Source: BJHQ01 sp964654285
Lineage (GTDB): Bacteria > Planctomycetota > UBA11346
DNA length: 64,000 bases
Assembly: GCA_964654285.1 (NCBI GenBank)
Contig: CAZZJC010000004.1
Coordinates: 1-64,000 of the forward strand
Direction: 5' to 3'
Shown: positions 53,793 through 62,104 of the stretch, piece by piece
Numbering within the stretch: position 1 is the stretch's first letter
Layout of the letters: each line of letters starts with the position of its first letter
Position numbers and translations under genes: made by a program
Notes under the pieces: model-generated
What the model saw: only the letters and a program-made list of their open reading frames with translations
Told to the model about the DNA's origin: nothing
Database searches by the model: none

Positions 53793-54825
53793 CCTGTTCC
53801 TGTATCGCTAAGTGGCGCCGCTCGCGGTCCAGTTCCCTGCGCAGGTCGTCTTCGCTAGGCAGGACCAAGCGGTAGCGGCTGGCGAAGAGCTGTTCGCTGC
53901 CGTGCAGGACCGAGAAGCGCACGACCGAAGCATCCTTGTGGGCGCAGAGGATGATGCCGACGGTCGGCTGGTCATCCGTGCCACGGCGCAGCTCGTCGTA
54001 CATGCGCACGTACATGTCCATCTGACCGATGTCTTGATGGGTCAACTCGGTGGTCTTGAGGTCGATGAGCACGAAGCACTTGAGCAGGTAATTGTAGAAG
54101 ACCAGGTCGATGAAGAAGTCCTTGGTCTCGGTGCTGACGCGCTGCTGGCGGGCGACGAAGGCGAAGCCCTTGCCCAGCTCCAGGAGGAATTGCTGCAGGT
54201 GATCCATCAAGGCCTGTTCCAGCCGGCCTTCCAGCAGCCGCGCCGTGCCCGACATGCCCAGAAACTCCAGCAGCACCGGATCGCGGACGAACTCGCGGGG
54301 TGTGGCCGGCTGGGTGGCGACCTTGGCGATGGCTTCGGCCTGGACGGCGGCCTTGTCCTGACTGGCCAGGAGACGCTCGTAGTAGAGGGTGCCGATCTGC
54401 CGTTCGAGGGCGCGGGTGCCCCAGTTCTGGGCGGCGGCTTCATCTGCGTACCACTGGCGGGCGGTGGGGTTATCGACCCGCAGCAGCAGGCGGTAGTGGG
54501 TCCAGCTCAAATCTGCACGCACTGCGTTCAGATTCGGGAAGCATTGATAGAACTGCCGCATCTGCCAGAGGTTGCGCGCATCGAAGCCTTTTCCGAACTC
54601 GGCAGTCAGATGCTCGGCCAGGCGTGGGATGAGCCGGGCTCCGTAGGTGGCGCGCTCAGCCCCGCCCTGCTCGAATTCGACGATGTGCCGACCCACCTGC
54701 CAGCAGGTCTGCACCTGGATGGTGTCCACGCTGCGCAACGCCCGCTGGCGGGCGTCGCGGATGAGATTGCGCAACTGTCCCAACAGCGGCAGCAATGCAT
54801 CGGTGGGCTCGGGGACCAGGGTCAT
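53776..54825 (-). CDS. DUF1016 (YhcG-like) PD-(D/E)XK nuclease family protein
   Basis: A 349-residue protein with the DUF1016 N-terminal helical domain (about 25-160, YGARLIPRLAEHLTAEFGKGF, NLWQMRQFYQCF) and a C-terminal nuclease-like domain (about 190-335) carrying FFIDLVFYNYLLKCFVLIDLKT, an Asp plus D-x-K arrangement. Members are common accessory genes in restriction and defence loci. Its last residues (EQDGQDG) come from the repeat motif. ATG 54825 overlaps the hsdR TGA as ATGA; a start four codons earlier is possible. Confidence 0.9.
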   Translation of the reverse strand: MTLVPEPTDALLPLLGQLRNLIRDARQRALRSVDTIQVQTCWQVGRHIVEFEQGGAERATYGARLIPRLAEHLTAEFGKGFDARNLWQMRQFYQCFPNLNAVRADLSWTHYRLLLRVDNPTARQWYADEAAAQNWGTRALERQIGTLYYERLLASQDKAAVQAEAIAKVATQPATPREFVRDPVLLEFLGMSGTARLLEGRLEQALMDHLQQFLLELGKGFAFVARQQRVSTETKDFFIDLVFYNYLLKCFVLIDLKTTELTHQDIGQMDMYVRMYDELRRGTDDQPTVGIILCAHKDASVVRFSVLHGSEQLFASRYRLVLPSEDDLRRELDRERRHLAIQEQDGQDG

Positions 54826-57800
54826 GCGGTCTTCCATATCTCGTCGTGGAGGTCGCCAAGCAGATCGTTGAGGTGGTGGTCGAAGGTCTTGTCGAGGCGG
54901 GCGAAGCCGCCGTGCTTGCCGAATTCTCCGCGATCGAGGGCGGCCTGATCGAGGATGACCTCGTTGACTAAGGCCTTCTCGAAGCGCTTGAGCCAATCGC
55001 GTTGGGCGCCGGTGAGGCCGTGCTTGGCGATGACACGAGCGACTGCGGCTTGCACCCGGTCGGCGTAGTTCTTCAGTGGCTGGCCGAGGGCCTGGCTGCG
55101 GATGAAGCCGATGATGGTGGCAGCGTAGTCGGTGTTGGTGGCGTCGCGGGTGGCTCGCTGGATTTCCTTTTCAGGGAAGCCGGCGTGGTCGAGCGCGGCT
55201 TTCAGTTCTTTGAGCTGGGCACGGGTCAGGTCGCGGGGCTTGGTGCAGACGGCCTTCAGGGCTGGGATCTCGTTGGTGTGGCTGCTTATCCAGGCCTTGA
55301 AGGCGTCGAGGTAGTCCTGCGGCCTTGTGATGGGCGTGCCGCTGGCGTCGGTGCCATAGCCCTGCTCGGCGCTGATGAGCTGGTCGGGGTGATCGGAGAT
55401 GAGCAGGGGCTTGCCGAGGGACGGCGCCTGGCGGTCGCACCACGAGGCCAGGGTGGGATGGGCGGCGAACCACGAGGCCGCCGCAGCGGCATCGCCGTGG
55501 CCCAGGTGCTTGGCCAGGTCGCTGGGCGACAAGCCGCCGCTGTGGGTGGCGAAGGCCTCGGCGTCGAAGCGCTTGCGGCGCTCCAGCCGGCGTAGCTTGG
55601 CGCAAAGGGCATCGCGGGCTGCGGTACGGGCCTCGGGTGTGGTCGCGCTGCCGACCTCGCCGGCCAGTTGGCCGATGCTGACGGCGGGATCCTTCACCAC
55701 CGACTTCATCGCCGTCACCGGGGCAAGGGCGGCGTAGAGGTCCACCGCATCGTAGATCTTGAAGACCTGCTTGTCTTCACCGGCACCGAAGAGGTCGGCG
55801 CACAGGCGGGTGGCGCGTCCAAGCATCTGCTCGTAGAGGATGCGGCTCTTCACCCGGCGCAGGAAGACGAGGTTGACGATGGCGGGGACATCGACGCCGG
55901 TGGTCAGCAGATCAACGGTCACCGCCACCTTCACCTGGTTGGCCTCGTTCTTGTAGCGACGGATCAGCTCCTGCGGCTTGTCGGCGGCACCGGTGATCTT
56001 GACCACGGTGTCGGCGGGCTGCGGGCCATAGGCGGCCTCGAAGGCCTTGGTCAACAGGTCCACCACCAGGTCGGCGTGGGCGTCGGTGGCGGCGTAGATG
56101 AGCGTCTTGCCGGGCAGACCGGGGTCGATGTGCCGGGCCAGTTCCTCGCAGACCACGCGATTGAAGGGCTCGGTGACGACGGTGCGATTGAAGCCTTCGA
56201 TATCGATGTCGATGTCGTCGGGTGCAGTGGTCAGATCGACAGCGGCCATCACCGGGTCGTAGATCTTCAGCTCCTCCCCGACTTTCCAGTGGATGCCGCC
56301 AGCGGCGAGTTCGGTGCGGATGCGGATGGGCGGCTCGTGATCGACCAGGAATCCGTCGATGACGGCTTGGCGGTACGAGTAGGTGTAGACCGGCTTGCCG
56401 AAGATCTCGACCGTGTGCAGGGCCGGGGTGGCGGTCAGACCAATGCGGACGGCATCGAAACGGTCGAGCACCTGGCGGTACTTGGCCAGGTACTCGTCGA
56501 GGTTGCTGTAGCCCAGCTCGGCGTCGGTCAGGTCCTTGTCGAGGACATAGCCGCGATGGCACTCGTCGATGACCACGCAGTCGTAGCGATCGACGGGGAT
56601 GGGCAGGGTGCCGTCAGCGGGGTAAAGCAGGCGCTTCACCATGCCCTGCACGGTGGCGATGTGGACGCGGGTGTTGGTGTCCGGCTCGATGTCGTCGATG
56701 CCCTTCACCTCGAACATGTCGGCGAAGGTGGTCATGCCCTCCAGGCGGACATCCTTGAAAGCGTCGTCGGCCTGGGTGCCGAGGGCCGAGCGATCGACCA
56801 GGAAGAGGATGCGACGGAAGCGGTCGGTGCGCAGCAGGCGGTGGAGCAGGCCGATGCAGGTCCGGGTCTTGCCGGTGCCGGTGGCCATGGCGACGAGGAT
56901 GTCGCGCTGGCCACTGACGATGGCCCGCTCGACGGCGCTGATGGCATCGTGCTGGTAGTCGCGTAGGCCCAGATCGGGCTTGCTGGCGGCCAGGGCCGTG
57001 TCGGCGGCCTTGGGGTCGTGGTCGAGGAGGTTGGTCAGCCCTTCGGGCGTGTACCAGGATTCCAGCGGACGGGCCTGGTTGGCGGCGTGGCGGCAATCGC
57101 GCCACCAGATGCCGGACTTCTGCTGGATCTGCCGCACGAAGGGCCGGCCGTTGGTGGCAAAGCAGAACGGGACGCGCCAGGTGCGCTTGGCATCGACCCA
57201 CGGCCCGCCGGTGGGCGGGGTCATGTCCGTCTCGACGGTGAAGGCCAGGGCGTAGCGCTCGGCCTGGGGCACCTTGCCGGCGATGTCGATGTGCTTGCGC
57301 TTGGCCTCGATCACCGCCACCGGCATCAGGCCGATGAACAGGACGTAGTCGGCCGGCCCCTTGGCGGTCGGCCATTCGGCAATGGCCTGGTTGAGACCCT
57401 TCGCGGGGCGGGCACCGCCGGCATGGGTGCGGGCCTTGCTATCGGCTTCCCAGCCGGCGGCCCGGAGCTGGGCGTCGATGAGGACGCGGGTGTCGGCCTC
57501 GTCGATGTCGAGGGCGGTGGTGGCGGCCTGGATGGTGGCGAGGTCGGGGGCTGGTGCCGGCTCAGGCGCGGCGGCGGCAGCAGCGAGGCGGGCCTCGAAC
57601 TCGGCCTTCAGCTGGTCGCGTTCGGCCTGGGTCTCCTGGGCCAAGGCGAGGGCGACTTCGACCTCCTGGTAGGCCTTGGCGGCCTTGGCCTCGGCGGCGG
57701 CGCGGGCGGCTTCGGCTGCCGCTGCGGCACCCTTGGCGCTGGACAGTTCATCGACCTGGGAGCGCAGCCGCTCTAGTTCAGCTCGCAGCTCTGCGCTGGC

Positions 57801-58235
57801 GTCGCGGGGTTCGGGCGGGGCAACGAAGGCGGGGTAGCGCCAGTCCGGCTTGCCACCGTAGGCCCGGTGGAACCAGACCGCGACCTTGTGGGCGAAGCGC
57901 AGGCAGCGTAGGGCCTCGCCCTGACTGGCGGCAGCATCGTGGACGGCGCGGTTGCCTGCCGTGCGGATGCTGTGCAGCAGGTCGGCGACCTCGCGGGGCA
58001 GATAGCCCTTCTCGGTCAAACGACGCAGCAAGCCGAGCAGGTCGAGGGCGGCGGTGTCGGGCAGCCGGGCCGTGCCAGCCATCTGCTTGGCCAGGGTCTC
58101 GACCCAGGTCCGCAGTTTGAAGATCGACGTTTCGGGGTCCGTGAAGACATAGCCCTCGGCCTGGGCAGCGAGGCGGACCAGCAGCGGATCGTGGACGCCG
58201 AGGAAGGCGAAGTTCACCGATGGCTGTGCTGCCAT
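54822..58235 (-). CDS. hsdR: Type I restriction endonuclease subunit R
   Basis: HsdR motor and nuclease subunit, 1137 residues. An N-terminal DUF4145-like domain (about 20-130) and a coiled coil (about 150-235) precede the nuclease core with VLFIGLMPVAVIEAKRKH (near 305-315), then the SF2 translocase: Walker A MATGTGKTRTC (near 450), DECH in VVIDECHRGY and LTATPALHT. The C-terminal part is the HsdR-type helical domain. It should cut unmodified DNA after ATP-driven translocation. The start could be ATG 58235 or 58256. It heads the restriction operon, 171 bases downstream of a small membrane-protein gene. Confidence 0.95.
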   Translation of the reverse strand: MAAQPSVNFAFLGVHDPLLVRLAAQAEGYVFTDPETSIFKLRTWVETLAKQMAGTARLPDTAALDLLGLLRRLTEKGYLPREVADLLHSIRTAGNRAVHDAAASQGEALRCLRFAHKVAVWFHRAYGGKPDWRYPAFVAPPEPRDASAELRAELERLRSQVDELSSAKGAAAAAEAARAAAEAKAAKAYQEVEVALALAQETQAERDQLKAEFEARLAAAAAAPEPAPAPDLATIQAATTALDIDEADTRVLIDAQLRAAGWEADSKARTHAGGARPAKGLNQAIAEWPTAKGPADYVLFIGLMPVAVIEAKRKHIDIAGKVPQAERYALAFTVETDMTPPTGGPWVDAKRTWRVPFCFATNGRPFVRQIQQKSGIWWRDCRHAANQARPLESWYTPEGLTNLLDHDPKAADTALAASKPDLGLRDYQHDAISAVERAIVSGQRDILVAMATGTGKTRTCIGLLHRLLRTDRFRRILFLVDRSALGTQADDAFKDVRLEGMTTFADMFEVKGIDDIEPDTNTRVHIATVQGMVKRLLYPADGTLPIPVDRYDCVVIDECHRGYVLDKDLTDAELGYSNLDEYLAKYRQVLDRFDAVRIGLTATPALHTVEIFGKPVYTYSYRQAVIDGFLVDHEPPIRIRTELAAGGIHWKVGEELKIYDPVMAAVDLTTAPDDIDIDIEGFNRTVVTEPFNRVVCEELARHIDPGLPGKTLIYAATDAHADLVVDLLTKAFEAAYGPQPADTVVKITGAADKPQELIRRYKNEANQVKVAVTVDLLTTGVDVPAIVNLVFLRRVKSRILYEQMLGRATRLCADLFGAGEDKQVFKIYDAVDLYAALAPVTAMKSVVKDPAVSIGQLAGEVGSATTPEARTAARDALCAKLRRLERRKRFDAEAFATHSGGLSPSDLAKHLGHGDAAAAASWFAAHPTLASWCDRQAPSLGKPLLISDHPDQLISAEQGYGTDASGTPITRPQDYLDAFKAWISSHTNEIPALKAVCTKPRDLTRAQLKELKAALDHAGFPEKEIQRATRDATNTDYAATIIGFIRSQALGQPLKNYADRVQAAVARVIAKHGLTGAQRDWLKRFEKALVNEVILDQAALDRGEFGKHGGFARLDKTFDHHLNDLLGDLHDEIWKTA

Positions 58236-58406
58236 GGGGACACCTGGGGACGACATCAGGGCCTGCCCTGCTGGTTGCACCGCCCGCCGCCCGCACTGGA
58301 CGCGCCAGGTGTCATTGCCGCCGCCTCCGATGGTGATGGATGGGCATACTAGCCCCGGCACGCCCCAATCCAGACGGGAGCGGTGTCCGGCCGGCAGGGC
58401 GCGGGA

Positions 58407-58733
58407 TCACGGATGGGTGGCGATGATTCCTTGGGCGATGTTCGTCAGGATGGGTCCGACGACGGCCGAGCACACCGCGCCGACGATGGCCACCGTCAGC
58501 CAGGACGGCCGGCGGCGGCCTGGGTCGGAAGGTGATGCCGGCCGGCGTTCTTCCAACCGGCCGGACAGGTGGCTGACCTTGCCAGTGAGTTCAGCCACGC
58601 GGTCGAGGACCAAGTCGAGCTTCTTGTCCTGGGATTTCTGCTCGGCCTTCACCTCGTCCACGTCGCGGCGGAGGATGCCCAGGTGGGCAGCGATGATGGG
58701 CGGCAGGCCGGTGGCGGGGTCGTGGGGTGGCAT
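58407..58733 (-). CDS. Small coiled-coil membrane protein (phage-like)
   Basis: A 108-residue protein: an N-terminal helical coiled coil (about 15-60, heptads around VKAEQKSQDKKLDLVLDRVAELTGKV) and one hydrophobic segment (WLTVAIVGAVCSAVVGPILTNIAQGII, about 77-103) near the C-terminus. The topology resembles phage holin-accessory or spanin-like proteins, but no family is certain. It follows the lipoprotein gene by eight bases and precedes hsdR. Confidence 0.6.
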   Translation of the reverse strand: MPPHDPATGLPPIIAAHLGILRRDVDEVKAEQKSQDKKLDLVLDRVAELTGKVSHLSGRLEERRPASPSDPGRRRPSWLTVAIVGAVCSAVVGPILTNIAQGIIATHP

Positions 58734-58741
58734 GGTCGGTA

Positions 58742-59197
58742 TCAGGTCGCGGTGAGCTTGAGGCGGCGGATCCGGGCCTTGTCGGCGGCGTCGAGGCGGC
58801 GGGACAGGGCGCCGTGCAGGGTGTCCACGGCCGGGGCGGGGAGCGTGGCCTTGGCCTGCTCGATGCCGGCGACGACGCGGCCGAGGGCGCCGGTCGTCTG
58901 CCGGCCGCGCCACCAGGCGAGGGCGGCGGCGCCAAGGCCGAGAGCCCCGGCGGCCGGGCGGAGCACCGCTGGTGCCGCCTGGGCGAGGGCGCCCAGGGCC
59001 GGCACCGTGGTCTCGCGGTGCTGGGTCTCGGCGGCCGATTCGACGCGGGTGGATTCTGCGCGCATGTCCACAGGGACACCGGCGACGGTGCCGGCCACCG
59101 TGGCGGTCTCGCGCACCTGGCGCTGTTTCTGGCGGGCGGCGTCGGTGGTCGTGCAGCCGGACAGGAGCACGCCGAACCAGCGAGCGCACCGGTTCAT
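58742..59197 (-). CDS. Small lipoprotein with phage-like context
   Basis: A 151-residue protein with a short lipoprotein signal (WFGVLLSGC, Cys at about 15), a Gln/Arg/Thr-rich spacer and a helical region with a hydrophobic stretch (about 77-100, ALGALAQAAPAVLRPAAGALGLGAAALAWW). The lipoprotein-plus-membrane-protein pair is reminiscent of phage lysis accessory genes. Its ATG and first codons lie in the repeat that recurs at 46381 and 59312-59560, so the start may be a repeat-borne artefact. Confidence 0.5.
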   Translation of the reverse strand: MNRCARWFGVLLSGCTTTDAARQKQRQVRETATVAGTVAGVPVDMRAESTRVESAAETQHRETTVPALGALAQAAPAVLRPAAGALGLGAAALAWWRGRQTTGALGRVVAGIEQAKATLPAPAVDTLHGALSRRLDAADKARIRRLKLTAT

Positions 59198-59560
59198 GGA
59201 ATCCCCGTCCCCCCGCCAGGGCAGAGCAGAAGGGATTCGAACCTGAGCGAGGTACCGGCCCCCGGCCGGTAGCGCTCCCCGGTGGGGAGCGCGGCCTCGC
59301 GAATGCGCGCGAGCCAGCGAGCGCGCCGGTTCATGGAATCCACCCCCTTCCCCCCGCCAGGGCAGAGCAGAAGGGATTCGAACCTGAGCGAGGTACCGGC
59401 CCCNNNNNNNNNNNNNNNNNNNNNNNNNNNNNNNNNNNNNNNNNNNNNNNNNNNNNNNNNNNNNNNNNNNNNNNNNNNNNNNNNNNNNNNNNNNNNNNNN
59501 NNNGAGCGCGGCCTCGCGAATGCGCGCGAGCCAGCGAGCGCGCCGGTTCATGGAATCCCC
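59175..59560. repeat. 137-bp tandem repeat with assembly gap
   Basis: Two units start at 59175 and 59312 (137-bp period, from GGTTCATGGA at 59191 and 59328), and a third starts after the gap (GGTTCA at 59545). Each carries CGAGCGCACCGGTTCATGGAATCC and GGGATTCGAACC. The 48-bp start block is shared with 46381-46428. The interval 59198-59614 has no other gene. Confidence 0.8.
59404..59503. other. Assembly gap (100 N)
   Basis: Exactly 100 N within the tandem repeat. If only one unit were missing sequence, about 20 bases would be needed, so the gap size is a placeholder and more units may be present. Confidence 0.98.
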
Positions 59561-59571
59561 CCCTTCCCCCA

Positions 59572-59612
59572 AACGCAGGAAGCGCCGGCCTTTGGCCGGC
59601 GCTTCCTGCGTT
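59572..59612 (-). terminator. Terminator after tRNA-Ser (bidirectional hairpin)
   Basis: Perfect 19-bp arms (59572-59590 and 59594-59612) with a TTT loop, located just beyond the 3-prime end of the minus-strand tRNA-Ser. The plus-strand side ends in five T, and the minus side in three. Confidence 0.75.
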
Positions 59613-59614
59613 TT

Positions 59615-59704
59615 TGGCGGACAGGGGGGGATTCGAACCCCCGAACGAGTTTCCCCGTTACGCGCTTTCCAAGCGCGCGCATTCGACCACTCTGCCACCT
59701 GTCC
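59615..59704 (-). tRNA. tRNA-Ser (GGA)
   Basis: A 90-base class II tRNA with encoded CCA. Read on the minus strand: acceptor GGACAGG/CCTGTCC with discriminator G, anticodon loop TTGGAAA (anticodon GGA), a long variable arm (AACGGGGAAACTCGTT), and T-arm GGGGG TTCGAAT CCCCC. Sits at the border of the repeat-rich island. Confidence 0.95.
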
Positions 59705-59896
59705 AGGTGTTTCCGCCATTTTCCGATCTCGCGGAGGCGGGGCGCGAATGCTGCGACGCCAGGCACGATGGTCAACCCCGGGCTGGCGGCGGCATCCGCC
59801 GCACCTGTCTCACCCCGCCGCTGCCTGACGAACCGGCGGTTTCGGCTCGTCCTGGCGGATTGCCGCTCCAGAGGTGCGGACTAGCTTCGCCAGCCC

Positions 59897-62104
59897 ATGA
59901 CCGCGATCGACTTCCATGCCCACCACAGCCCGTTGGGTGCGTACACGACCTTCACCTGCGGACGTTTCGGCGCGGGCGGCGGCCTGACGGTGCAGGCGGC
60001 AAAACCGGCCGACCATGAACTCGTCATCGGCTGGGTCGAGCCGTCGCGGCAGGTGCATTGCCTGCCCTTCGTACGCAAGCGCGATCTGACCGTCGTCGGC
60101 CTGGACGACGCCCTGCCGCCGCCACCACCGGTGGACCAGGTCGCCGGCGAATCGGCACTGAGCAGCTTCGGCGACAGCAGCACGAAGGGCGGGCGGGTGC
60201 GGCGCCTGGTGCTGGAGGATGTCGTGCGCGCCTACCGGCGCGGGACGGATACGTGGACCAGCGGGGACTTCGGTTTCTCGCTCGCCACCCCGGTCGCGGC
60301 GCTGCCCGACCCCGATTGCGAGGGCGGCCTGGCGCTGGCCCGGGCGGCGATCCCGGCGATCACCGCGCGGCTGACCCTCGACAACCGTCGATCGAAAGTG
60401 CCGCGCAAGCTGATCTTCGCCCTCGGGCCGAACCAGGGCTGCCACGTCATCGATGGCGTCGGCGCTGGCGTGCTGGCCGCCGGCTGGGGGCGCGAGGCGG
60501 CGGTGGCGGCACCGGCCGCGCCGGGCCGGGCGCTGCTCCTGGAATGGACCGAGACCGACTTCCTCGCCACCGGACGGATCAACCACCTCGGCAGCATGTG
60601 CGGCTTCACCCAGGAGGTTCCCGCCGGAGCGATCGGCGTGCTCGACCTCGTCCTGGTGACGCACCGCCAGGGGATGGTGACCACCGGCCTGGACGCCTCG
60701 TTCTGGTACCTGCGCGCCTTCCCGACCCTCCAGACCGCGATCAACGCGGCGGTGGAGCGCATGGGCGAGTTGCGCACCGCCGCCGAGGCGATGGATCGCG
60801 ACCCGCGCTGGCTCGCGCTCGACGCCGATCGCCGCCATCTGGTCGCCCATGCTGAACGCAGCTATTGGGGCAACACCTGGCTGCTCGACCACGGCGGCAA
60901 GCCCATGTGGGTGGCGCTCGAAGGCGAATACGCCATGCACAACACCTTCGACCTCACCGTCGACATGGTGTTCTACGAACTCGCGCGCAATCCCTGGACG
61001 GTCGCCAACGTGCTCGACCAGTTCCTCGACCGCTACTCCTACCAGGACTCCCTGGCGCGGCCGGCGGCGGTGGCCGAGCGCCACGGCCATCACACCTTCG
61101 CCCGGGATCCGGCGAAGATCTTCGCCTATGTGCCGGCGCCGGCCGAGACCGGCCTGCCGGGCGGGATCAGCTTCTGCCATGACATGGGCGTGGGCGGCCA
61201 CTTCACCGCCCCGGGCCGCTCGTCGTATGAATGCTCGCGCCTGGCCGGCTGCTTCAGCTACATGACGGCGGAGCAGCTGCTCAACTGGATCCTCTGCGGG
61301 GCATCGTACGTGCTGATCCCCGGCAGCGAGACGGCGTCGGCCTGGGGCAGGGATCGCCGCCACATCTTCGCCGCCTGCCTGGAATCGCTGCTCAACCGCG
61401 ACGATCCCGTCCCCAGCCGGCGCAACGGGGTGATCAGCCTCGATTCGTCGCGCTGCGAGGGCGGCTGGGAGATCACCACCTACGACAGCCTCGACCCCAG
61501 CCTGGGCCAGGCGCGCAACAACCTCTACCTGGCGGTGAAGGCCTTCGCCGCCTGGCTGGGGCTTGAACGCGTGTTCACGTTGCTCGGCGACCACGCCCGC
61601 GCGGCTGAAGCCCGCACTGGTGCGGAGCGCGCGGCGCGCACGGTCGCGTCCCGCTTCGACGCGAAGCTCGGCTACATCCCGGCGGTGTTCGAGGCCGGCA
61701 ACGTCTCGGCGATCATCCCGGCGATCGAAGGGCTCGCCTTCCCGCTCGCCTGGAACCTGAAGCCGGCGCTGGCCGGCGACGGCCCGTACGCCGACCTGAT
61801 CAACGCGCTCGACCGCCACCTGCGCACCGTGCTGATACCGGGTCTCTGCCTGTTCCCGGACCAGGGCTGGAAACTGTCGAGCACCTCGGGGAACAGCTGG
61901 CTGAGCAAGATCTTCCTCTGCCAGGTCGTGGCCGAGCGCGTGTTCGGCCTGGCGCCCGCTGCGGCCAGCCACGCGGCGCATTGGCGCTGGCAGGTCGAGG
62001 GCAGCAAGGACTGGGCGATGACCGACCAGTGCCTGGACGGCGTCGCCTGCGGCAGCCGCTATTATCCGCGCTGCGTCACCGCCGACCTGTGGCTCAGCGC
62101 ATGA
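59897..62104 (+). CDS. GH52 beta-xylosidase
   Basis: Glycoside hydrolase family 52 enzyme, 735 residues, cleaving xylose from xylo-oligosaccharides. The N-terminus IDFHAHHSPLGAYTTFTCG matches the family start (NAHHSPxGAFASFTLG). The catalytic nucleophile is one of the Glu residues in ALEGEYAMHNTFDLTVD (E342 or E344), and the acid/base is Asp530 in ITTYDSLDPSLGQARNNLYL. Other core blocks (SYWGNTWLLD, CHDMGVGGHF) are intact, and no signal peptide is seen, so it acts in the cytosol. The stop overlaps the next regulator gene as ATGA. Confidence 0.93.
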   Translation: MTAIDFHAHHSPLGAYTTFTCGRFGAGGGLTVQAAKPADHELVIGWVEPSRQVHCLPFVRKRDLTVVGLDDALPPPPPVDQVAGESALSSFGDSSTKGGRVRRLVLEDVVRAYRRGTDTWTSGDFGFSLATPVAALPDPDCEGGLALARAAIPAITARLTLDNRRSKVPRKLIFALGPNQGCHVIDGVGAGVLAAGWGREAAVAAPAAPGRALLLEWTETDFLATGRINHLGSMCGFTQEVPAGAIGVLDLVLVTHRQGMVTTGLDASFWYLRAFPTLQTAINAAVERMGELRTAAEAMDRDPRWLALDADRRHLVAHAERSYWGNTWLLDHGGKPMWVALEGEYAMHNTFDLTVDMVFYELARNPWTVANVLDQFLDRYSYQDSLARPAAVAERHGHHTFARDPAKIFAYVPAPAETGLPGGISFCHDMGVGGHFTAPGRSSYECSRLAGCFSYMTAEQLLNWILCGASYVLIPGSETASAWGRDRRHIFAACLESLLNRDDPVPSRRNGVISLDSSRCEGGWEITTYDSLDPSLGQARNNLYLAVKAFAAWLGLERVFTLLGDHARAAEARTGAERAARTVASRFDAKLGYIPAVFEAGNVSAIIPAIEGLAFPLAWNLKPALAGDGPYADLINALDRHLRTVLIPGLCLFPDQGWKLSSTSGNSWLSKIFLCQVVAERVFGLAPAAASHAAHWRWQVEGSKDWAMTDQCLDGVACGSRYYPRCVTADLWLSA

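Noticed and set aside
59350..59403. tRNA fragment in the 137-bp repeat (GGGATTCGAACC)
   Set aside because: The flanking bases do not pair as a T-stem, and no other tRNA parts follow.
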